From NCBI GenBank assembly GCA_015662935.1, contig DQTF01000250.1:1-8259 (forward strand): a DNA stretch of 8,259 nt. Direction: 5' to 3'. A program made the position numbers and the translations under genes. Under the pieces are notes generated by a model. The model searched no databases. It saw only the letters and a program-made list of their open reading frames with translations, and had not been told where the DNA came from. Below, in pieces: positions 1 through 5,997 of the stretch (positions are counted from its first letter, which is position 1; the number at the start of each line of letters is the position of its first letter). The stretch comes from Crocinitomicaceae bacterium. Lineage in GTDB: Bacteria; Bacteroidota; Bacteroidia; Flavobacteriales_D; Crocinitomicaceae.

Positions 1-1
1 A

Positions 2-280
2 ATTGAAGTAACAGAATCAGGGGAAGATATTTTAAAAAATGCAAGTTTTAACCGCTTTGGTTTAATTTCAGCTATTTTACTAATTGTAGGTTGTTTAGGC
101 GGAATTACCGTTGGAATGGGAGCTGTGAATGATCTATTTGCACTTTCCCTTGTGGTAATTACGACTATGACTACTTTAAGTTTACTCCTCGCAATTGCCC
201 CAATGAAATATATTTTCACATCTGGAATTATTGCAGTTAGCGTTGACGTAATATTATTAGCCTATTATTTATTGTTCTAA
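2..280 (+). CDS. C-terminal part of a multi-span membrane protein, function unknown (5' end outside window)
   Basis: The frame is open from the left edge to a TAA at 278-280, giving 92 residues without an identifiable start, so this is the 3' part of a longer gene. A short polar stretch (residues 1-17 of the visible part, containing ESGEDILKN) is followed by three hydrophobic segments at about 19-41, 44-62 and 68-90, with the chain ending right after the last helix (AYYLLF). This is an integral inner-membrane protein with a very short or absent C-terminal tail. I do not recognise a family; the Gly-rich first helix (GCLGGITVGMG) is not diagnostic. It is convergent with the sensor kinase gene, with only 12 bp between the two stop codons. 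Its transcript probably ends at the hairpin at 301-342, inside the neighbour. Confidence 0.75.
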   Translation: MEVTESGEDILKNASFNRFGLISAILLIVGCLGGITVGMGAVNDLFALSLVVITTMTTLSLLLAIAPMKYIFTSGIIAVSVDVILLAYYLLF

Positions 281-292
281 GAACGATTATCA

Positions 293-3200
293 TTAAGACG
301 ATAAGGGAAGTGTAATTGTAAATACAGTTCCCTTATTTTTTTGAGAATCGAATTCTATTTGTCCTTTGTGATTTTCGATGATTTGTTTGACCATTGCTAA
401 CCCTAGCCCTGTTCCTGTGCTTTTGGTAGTGAAATAGGGGACAAATATTTTGCTTTGCTTTGCTTCATCAATGCCTACACCATTATCTTGGACGGTAATA
501 ATAACATGCTCTTCACTTTTCAAAATGTTGATGTCTATTTGGCCTTGCTCTTCACTAGGAATTGCTTGAATGGCATTCTTTATTAAATTATTAAAGACCC
601 GAATAAATTGATTTCTATCGGCTATAATAACAACGCTTTCAGTATTTGAGCTCACAGAAATATGTATTGCTTCATCGTTCTCAAAAACTTCTTTGACACC
701 TTTTATCAATGGTACTAAGTCCAGTTGTTCTTGACTCGGATTCGGCATTTTCGCAAAGCTCGAAAACTCATTGGCTATTTTGGTCAGCGCATCAATTTGC
801 TCAACGATTGAATTGGCAACCTTCTTTAACTTATCGCCTGAAGACGGATCGTTTGGGTCATAGGTTCTCAGTAATTGCTGCACACTCAACTTCATTGGTG
901 TAAGGGGGTTTTTAATCTCATGTGCAACCTGCTTAGCCATTTCTCGCCAAGCCATTTCTCGTTCACTTTTAGCCAATTGTTGAGCGGTAAACTCCAACTC
1001 CTCCAGTTTTCTGTTGTAATCTTTCACCAAAGAACCGATTTCATCTTCTTTATCGTAAGAAATAGGTTCGTTTTGTTTCCCAAACTTTACATTCGCAAAA
1101 CTGTCTTGAATGATTCTTAACGGAGAAGTCAACCAGTTGGAAATGAAAATTGCAAGAATTATAGAGATGGCAAGCAAGAGAATAAACACATTAATAATTG
1201 CAACCAAGAATTTTTGGATTTGATGCTCAAATTCTCTTTGTTGCCCAAAATGTTGGAGGTTAATAAACCCCATTAAAACATTCGCATTGTTATAGAAAGG
1301 TTTATATGCCGAAGAATAATTTAACTTTCCGATATTTTCTTTCTGAATAAACTCACTTTGCTTCATGAATTTAAGGTGATTAACAGCAATAGGATTCATT
1401 TGCTCACTCAATAAACCGACATTAAACACTTTGGGTCTGGAGGTTGCTAAAAGATAACCTTGCTTGTCGTATAGATTTATATCAGTATAGAATACTCGTG
1501 CAAATTTTTGGAGAATGTATTGCATCCTGTCCCCATTCTCATTGATGGATAAATTTTGATAGCTCCCTAATTTTGCTTTTACCTCCGTTTGCACAGAACT
1601 TAGTTTTTCACTGATTACATCATTGGTCAACTGGTTGTATTGGGAGGTTACAAAAAGTCCACTTCCCCAACCGAATGCAAGCAATGAAATGAATACAAGG
1701 GCAATTAGAACCGCTTGAATTTTCATGGCTAAACTCAATGTTTTTCCGAAACCTTTTTTGGTGTTCACTCTAAACAACAAAGGCATTAAAAGCAATCCGT
1801 ATAAACTAAATAAATAGGAGAATGAAGTGATGAAATCGATGAATGTATGATTTCGAATGGATAGCATCACTAGATCTTTATCTGATTTTGTGAGCGCGTA
1901 ATGGTTGAACTTCCCATAATTAAAGAAACCACTTTTCTTAATTGCAGGCGGAATCATTACCTGTTGGTTAGACGGGTAATTGAAATCACCATAATGTGTA
2001 ATCAATCGAGATGTTTGATATCTAGCAATGGAATACGCTTCCAAAGGTTCTAGAACATTCGACTTGGAAGAAATCAACAATCTTGGAAAACCAATTTCTT
2101 CAGGAATTTTTTTTGATTTTAAAGTGCAAAATAAAATTGCTTTTGTGCCATCCTTTCCTGTAATTTCTTGTCGAACAATGTAATTGAATTGTTTGGTATA
2201 ATCATCAATGAAGAAGATATTCGAATCTATTTCTGATGCGATTCCCGAATTTTCAACGATGCTGTTGAGTTCATCAAACTGCGCTGTTGAATCTTTTAAT
2301 TTTTCGATTAACGGAAGGTGTTGCTCACTAAACAAATGAAAATCGAGTTCGTAGCGCTCCCAATAATTATTGAATACACGCCTTTCTAATCCTTCTTGAA
2401 AAGCAGACACACTGATAAATTTAGGATCAGAAATGAATCGTTTTAAAAACTTGTCGTTCTTTAATTTTGTGGAAGTTGAAAGGTATTCTATTTCTGTGAT
2501 GACATCTTGTTCTGTAAGAAGTTGCTTGGCGTAAATTGCTCTTTCGCTTCTTTCTTTTTCTACGTTAAAATGCTCCATAACGGATGCAAGAACAATAGAG
2601 AATACGAGCAAAAGAATTATTCCTGCACCGAGTTGATTTGATTTTCTATGACGATAAATTAAGTAGATAATTAGCTCATAAAAGAATAAAGGGAAAATTG
2701 CAGCGAGTATTAATTGGTTGCCAAAATTGATTTCACTTAGAAAGAAAATACAACTTAGCACAAAGCTAAGCATGGCAAGTTGAGCACCTGTAATTAATTG
2801 CTTTTGACAGGCTTCAGCAATCACTTTTACTAATTTAAAGTAACTGTAAAAGAAAACTCCGAGACTTGAAAGTGCTAGAAAAGAGAAGATATCTAACGAA
2901 AAGAGTTCGGTAATTATCAATGATATGGAAGAATGTTCAATTAACCCTTTTGTTAAAAACAGAAATAAAGCCCAACAAGCAAAAGAAAGGACGTAGAGAA
3001 AAAACACAAGGTGTTTTTCCCGCTTTCCTTTTTTTAAAGTTGATATAAAAGATTGAAGTTCATTGAATAGGTATATCAACACTAAAATATTAACCAAGTA
3101 TTCAAAAAAGTTAGGAAATAAAGGGTTGGCACCGTACAAACTTGGGTCTAGGGCAATGGCCCCGTTTAAAAAACCGAACCAATTGAACTGCAAAGAGAGC

Positions 3201-3925
3201 AAACGTAATGCAATCACTGTTATTGGAATGCCCCATTTAACTTTTTTGCGGATACTTTTTCTTTTCTCTCTAATCCAAAACAACCAAAAGGAGATGGTTG
3301 CGAGAAGAGTGAAAAGAAGTAAAATAGAATGACTACGGCTAATTACTTGTTGGCTTTCTGGTTCTATTGAAAATAAAAACTCTTTCTTATTCGAGAAAAC
3401 AGGAAGACCATTTTCTTCATCCAACGTAATGTTTGCCGAGAATGGAATGGACAGCCCCGAAGCAAAATCATTCTTTAAGTCTTTATTTCTAAAAGAATAA
3501 TCATTCTTAATTAAGAATGATCCACAGATTTGATACGGACCTGCTTCTGTAATTTTGGCATAATACCATCCGTTTTGTAGATGGATAATTCCCTCAGCAG
3601 GGAAGTGGATATCCGCAAAACGAATGATTGGCAACTGATTGGTGTTCCAAAAAACCAACGAATCCCTTTGGTAAATATGAATGTTTATATCCTGTTCATT
3701 GTTTAAGTTTTGCCATTGTGTTTTAACCTCACCGTAGCGCAATTCGTCCGAACGGTATTTTAAAACTTGATCTAACCTTTCTTCTAAGTGATTGAATTTT
3801 GTATTAAAACGCTCAACTGATTTAGAGTGATTCGGAGAAAATATTTGAAAATAAAATGCGATAAATACAACCGTTGAAATTATTGACAAAAATAAAAGGA
3901 GGTATTTTTTTAAGCGTTTTATCAA
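293..3925 (-). CDS. Large multi-span NtrY-like sensor histidine kinase
   Basis: Membrane sensor kinase of 1210 residues that should autophosphorylate on His and pass phosphate to a response regulator, which is not in this window. Hydrophobic segments lie near 8-29, 198-218, 231-247, 272-293, 305-326, 335-363, 378-397, 402-424, 432-450, 697-718, 734-757 and 905-930. Basic loops after helices 2, 4, 8 and 10 fit a 12-helix positive-inside model with periplasmic regions at about 30-196, 451-696 and 758-904; the last looks Cache-like. Then come a HAMP-like linker (931-985), an H-box with AHEIKNPLTP (His1002, followed by an ExxN motif typical of kinases that also dephosphorylate), an N-box (NNLIKNAIQA, 1112-1121), G1 DNGVGI (1147-1152), an F-box (FVPYFTTK, 1161-1168) and G2 GTGLGL (1171-1176). 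The catalytic core looks intact. The start is TTG at 3925: an in-frame TAA lies 9 bp upstream, and the next Met is residue 450, far past the first helix. It sits 17 bp after the P-loop kinase gene, so probably shares its transcript. The ligand is unknown. NtrY resemblance rests on the H-box and HAMP layout; the membrane part is much larger than in classical NtrY. Confidence 0.93.
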   Translation of the reverse strand: MIKRLKKYLLLFLSIISTVVFIAFYFQIFSPNHSKSVERFNTKFNHLEERLDQVLKYRSDELRYGEVKTQWQNLNNEQDINIHIYQRDSLVFWNTNQLPIIRFADIHFPAEGIIHLQNGWYYAKITEAGPYQICGSFLIKNDYSFRNKDLKNDFASGLSIPFSANITLDEENGLPVFSNKKEFLFSIEPESQQVISRSHSILLLFTLLATISFWLFWIREKRKSIRKKVKWGIPITVIALRLLSLQFNWFGFLNGAIALDPSLYGANPLFPNFFEYLVNILVLIYLFNELQSFISTLKKGKREKHLVFFLYVLSFACWALFLFLTKGLIEHSSISLIITELFSLDIFSFLALSSLGVFFYSYFKLVKVIAEACQKQLITGAQLAMLSFVLSCIFFLSEINFGNQLILAAIFPLFFYELIIYLIYRHRKSNQLGAGIILLLVFSIVLASVMEHFNVEKERSERAIYAKQLLTEQDVITEIEYLSTSTKLKNDKFLKRFISDPKFISVSAFQEGLERRVFNNYWERYELDFHLFSEQHLPLIEKLKDSTAQFDELNSIVENSGIASEIDSNIFFIDDYTKQFNYIVRQEITGKDGTKAILFCTLKSKKIPEEIGFPRLLISSKSNVLEPLEAYSIARYQTSRLITHYGDFNYPSNQQVMIPPAIKKSGFFNYGKFNHYALTKSDKDLVMLSIRNHTFIDFITSFSYLFSLYGLLLMPLLFRVNTKKGFGKTLSLAMKIQAVLIALVFISLLAFGWGSGLFVTSQYNQLTNDVISEKLSSVQTEVKAKLGSYQNLSINENGDRMQYILQKFARVFYTDINLYDKQGYLLATSRPKVFNVGLLSEQMNPIAVNHLKFMKQSEFIQKENIGKLNYSSAYKPFYNNANVLMGFINLQHFGQQREFEHQIQKFLVAIINVFILLLAISIILAIFISNWLTSPLRIIQDSFANVKFGKQNEPISYDKEDEIGSLVKDYNRKLEELEFTAQQLAKSEREMAWREMAKQVAHEIKNPLTPMKLSVQQLLRTYDPNDPSSGDKLKKVANSIVEQIDALTKIANEFSSFAKMPNPSQEQLDLVPLIKGVKEVFENDEAIHISVSSNTESVVIIADRNQFIRVFNNLIKNAIQAIPSEEQGQIDINILKSEEHVIITVQDNGVGIDEAKQSKIFVPYFTTKSTGTGLGLAMVKQIIENHKGQIEFDSQKNKGTVFTITLPLSS
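301..342 (+). terminator. Intrinsic terminator of the plus-strand membrane protein gene, embedded in the 3' end of the sensor kinase gene
   Basis: ATAAGGGAA (301-309) pairs perfectly with TTCCCTTAT (328-336). After one G/G mismatch the stem continues with TGTA (311-314) against TACA (323-326), leaving a loop of about 8 nt. Seven T (336-342) follow on the plus strand. The hairpin begins 20 bp after the stop codon at 280. There is no matching T run on the minus strand, so it should act in one direction only. It lies wholly within the last 17 or so codons of the histidine kinase, so the DNA serves both as kinase coding sequence and as terminator for the opposite strand. The structure is seen directly; termination activity is inferred. 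Confidence 0.72.
3500..3521. repeat. 22-bp perfect palindrome inside the sensor kinase gene
   Basis: The half-site ATCATTCTTAA (3500-3510) is followed immediately by its exact reverse complement TTAAGAATGAT (3511-3521), with no spacer and no mismatch. The flanking bases (A at 3499, C at 3522) do not extend it. On the minus strand it encodes residues around 135-142 of the kinase (SFLIKND), in the first predicted periplasmic region. It could be a dimeric protein-binding site or a chance result of AT-rich coding DNA; no function is shown. Confidence 0.55.
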
Positions 3926-3942
3926 AATTATTTAAGGTCTTT

Positions 3943-4563
3943 TTAAACGGTTTCTTCTTGTTTTAAGCGCGACTCAATCTCTTTGACAAGGCGTTCAAAA
4001 TCGTAATCAGCACGAGAATCATTTCTAAACGAAAAATCTGCTTCTTGCTGGTAAGGTAATAGATAATTCTCATAACAAGGCTTAACATGATTGTCCCATT
4101 GGTATAAAATTGCAGACCTTGAATAACCTCTAGTTTCTTGATCACGATAAAGACGTCTGTCTAGTTGCGTTTTTGGTTCAACATCGACAAAAATTGAAAA
4201 ATCAAGATGTTTTTTAACGTTTTGATAGTGAAACAAGAACAACCCTTCAACAATGATTAACTCAGAAGGAGCAATCGTTAACAAAACATGTTTGTCAGGT
4301 GGTGAGTTGAAGTGATATTCTTTAACAAGAATTTCATTACCATTGGCCAATTTATCTAAATCAGAAGATAGTTTTTGCTCATCAAGAGCTGTCGGAAGGT
4401 CAAAATTATACTCTCCATTTACATCTTTAATTTGCATCTCAATCGGATGGTAATAATTATCCATGATAAAAGTACTCGGCTTGATATCCTGAAAATGTCG
4501 TTGTAATCTTTTTAAAAGCGTTGTTTTACCAGACCCACTTCCTCCACAAATTCCTATTATCAT
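3943..4563 (-). CDS. Uridine kinase/phosphoribulokinase-family P-loop kinase
   Basis: A 206-residue cytoplasmic protein, the usual length for bacterial uridine kinase, which phosphorylates uridine or cytidine in pyrimidine salvage. Visible motifs: Walker A GGSGSGKT (7-14), an MDNYYHP segment with the likely catalytic Asp35, YNFDLP (52-57, compare NFDHP), Walker B-like IVEGLFLF (104-111), a strand IFVDVEP (124-130), a lid-type segment RRLYRDQETRG (136-146), and VKPCYENYLLPYQQEADF (about 160-178), which matches the VKP...P....AD end of the family. It departs from standard Udk: the Y-D-F nucleoside-site motif reads YHF (83-85) and the following H-x-R is missing. It may therefore be a divergent paralogue acting on another nucleoside or small molecule, so I give no symbol. 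The ATG overlaps the TGA of the upstream lipoprotein gene (ATGA, 4560-4563), indicating translational coupling, and the sensor kinase starts 17 bp downstream. Family assignment is firm; substrate is not. Confidence 0.88.
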   Translation of the reverse strand: MIIGICGGSGSGKTTLLKRLQRHFQDIKPSTFIMDNYYHPIEMQIKDVNGEYNFDLPTALDEQKLSSDLDKLANGNEILVKEYHFNSPPDKHVLLTIAPSELIIVEGLFLFHYQNVKKHLDFSIFVDVEPKTQLDRRLYRDQETRGYSRSAILYQWDNHVKPCYENYLLPYQQEADFSFRNDSRADYDFERLVKEIESRLKQEETV

Positions 4564-5786
4564 TTCTTAATCAATTCAAATTTAACACTTCCTTTTTTTC
4601 CCAATTGACTGGTGTCAAAATTCAAAAGGCCTTCTGACAAAATTACGTTAAATTCTTCTTTTTTCTTGCGTTCAAACACACTGCTTGGATTATAAATTGT
4701 TCTATCGGTGAAATCATTGTGGGGAGCTTCCAAATTAGATTGATAATAAATCATGCTCACTTTATTGTATCCATTGTGATTAAGGTGGTAACCAACCCCT
4801 TCGTTCATCGGATAGATTCCCAATTTTAAATTCTTTTTTTCTATGAAATAATTTAGCTTCATGTGATTTAATTCCTCCCATTCATTCTCTACAAGTTGAT
4901 AAAGAATAATTTTTGCTCCTGTGTCTCCATTTCTTTGTCCACCAACTAGGTAGAATTTAGAATTGATATAGGTTAGCAGTCCTGTTTCTATGGTTGCTTT
5001 ATCTTCTAAGTAATAACTTCCTGTAGTCCCAAATCCAATGTTTTCAATTGGAATAAGGTCGTCTGGAGAATTAAAATACAAACCTACTTTTTGCTTTCCT
5101 TTAGAGGTAAACTCTTTGACAGACCATCCTTTTGTTTTGTTTTGATAATCCCTGGCTGCAAAGAAAATTTTATCATCTGTAAAACCTACATATTCCCAGT
5201 TCCCATAATTTTCATCTTTAAGAGAAGCGTAGGGAATTGATCCTAATTCTACCGCATAGCAAAGAAAGTTGTGATGCGTTATAAATGTTGCAATCTCAAC
5301 AACACTTTTATTTTTTTTATCTTCGTATCTAAAGTGATGAACTAAGGCTTTATCTGTTACAACAACATTAATCAATTCCAATTTATTGTAATCATACTTC
5401 CCCAGTTTTTTAACTGCATTTCCTATTGAAACAGAGGTTGCTTTTACATTACCAGCAGAATTCAATTGACTAAAAGAGACTTTGCCATTTTTTAGATTAA
5501 GATTATCTAGAAAATAGACATATCGCGCATTCTCACTAGAAATAAAATAAAACTCTTCTTCTTTTGGGGAGAATTTTTGATCCCAAATACTCGTTTCTTG
5601 ATTTCCTACGAATGTTAGATTGACTTGTTTTGCATTGCCTTGTGGGTCTTTACTCATTAATAAAGCACCCATTCCTTTCCACTCTATGATGTCATAAAAA
5701 GGATATGATACTCCTTCAATTTCAAATGATTGGGAAGAACAGGATAAAATGCTAAAGCAAAAAAGAAAAGATAGAATTTGTTTCAT
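4560..5786 (-). CDS. Lipoprotein of unknown function, first gene of the kinase operon
   Basis: A 408-residue protein with a short lipoprotein signal: MKQ, a hydrophobic stretch (4-14), and the lipobox I-L-S-Cys with the lipidated Cys16. The residues after Cys (SSQSFEIE) lack the strongly acidic run described for surface-exported Bacteroidota lipoproteins, so the side of the membrane is uncertain; an inward-facing position is possible. The body is rich in beta-strand-like stretches with aromatic residues (EEFYFISSENARYVYFLD, GNWEYVGFTDDKIFFAARD, TYINSKFYLVGGQ). These recur at intervals suggestive of a beta-propeller or similar all-beta fold, but I recognise no family or catalytic motif. The start is ATG at 5786; no other Met in the frame would keep the signal peptide. 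The gene ends in a 4-bp ATGA overlap with the P-loop kinase gene, and its own upstream side faces the divergent promoter region. One guess is a periplasmic accessory or ligand-binding partner of the sensor kinase two genes downstream, but only gene order supports this. Confidence 0.85.
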   Translation of the reverse strand: MKQILSFLFCFSILSCSSQSFEIEGVSYPFYDIIEWKGMGALLMSKDPQGNAKQVNLTFVGNQETSIWDQKFSPKEEEFYFISSENARYVYFLDNLNLKNGKVSFSQLNSAGNVKATSVSIGNAVKKLGKYDYNKLELINVVVTDKALVHHFRYEDKKNKSVVEIATFITHHNFLCYAVELGSIPYASLKDENYGNWEYVGFTDDKIFFAARDYQNKTKGWSVKEFTSKGKQKVGLYFNSPDDLIPIENIGFGTTGSYYLEDKATIETGLLTYINSKFYLVGGQRNGDTGAKIILYQLVENEWEELNHMKLNYFIEKKNLKLGIYPMNEGVGYHLNHNGYNKVSMIYYQSNLEAPHNDFTDRTIYNPSSVFERKKKEEFNVILSEGLLNFDTSQLGKKGSVKFELIKK

Positions 5787-5997
5787 ATTTGTATATATTT
5801 ATAAAAGGTATATCATGATTCTACAAAAACTTAACCAACTTTCTCATAGAGAATTGCGTCTTAATATGTGAAGATTCTACGTAAATCGATTACAATATAA
5901 CAATTAGGAATTACATATTAGACAGATTGTTATTCATTAATAACGAATGAAAGTTGTATTTTTAGAATCTGTTACTTAAACAAAAATATTTTAAACT
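5787..5997. promoter_or_regulatory. Divergent promoter region between the lipoprotein operon and the protease gene
   Basis: This 211-bp AT-rich stretch lies between two divergent start codons, so it must carry promoters in both directions unless transcription enters from elsewhere. No open frame or RNA gene is apparent. Two overlapping inverted repeats stand out at 5929-5951: GTTATT (5929-5934) with AATAAC (5939-5944), and TTCATT (5933-5938) with AATGAA (5946-5951). They could be an operator or simply AT-rich noise. For the protease, the nearest match to the Bacteroidota -7 box TAnnTTTG is TATTTTTA (5957-5964, 7 of 8), but no TTG lies at the usual 17-23 bp upstream. No Shine-Dalgarno box precedes the protease ATG; the leader (CAAAAATATTTTAAACT) is A/T-rich as in many flavobacteria. 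Confidence 0.45.
5803..5838 (-). promoter_or_regulatory. Weak candidate promoter of the lipoprotein-kinase-sensor operon
   Basis: On the minus strand TACCTTTT (5810 to 5803) matches 7 of 8 positions of the Bacteroidota -7 consensus TAnnTTTG and lies 16 bp before the lipoprotein ATG at 5786. A TTG (5838-5836) lies 25 bp further upstream, longer than the usual -33 to -7 spacing. The implied 5' leader would be only about 10 nt. This is the best candidate I see, but the match is weak. Confidence 0.22.

Noticed and set aside
709..1120. Plus-strand open frames at 709-903 and 875-1120
   Set aside because: They lie opposite the conserved H-box and HAMP coding region of the sensor kinase. Their translations look like low-complexity antisense products.
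3063..3332. Plus-strand open frame of 89 codons
   Set aside because: It is antisense to the membrane-helix part of the sensor kinase; its Lys/Asn-rich product has no recognisable domain.
3963..4145. Minus-strand open frame of 60 codons inside the P-loop kinase gene
   Set aside because: It is a shifted frame of a gene whose own frame carries all family motifs.
5981..5988. Exact TAnnTTTG match (TATTTTTG) on the minus strand
   Set aside because: No TTG lies at the usual distance upstream on that strand, and it would give a leader of nearly 200 nt. AT-rich DNA makes a chance match likely.
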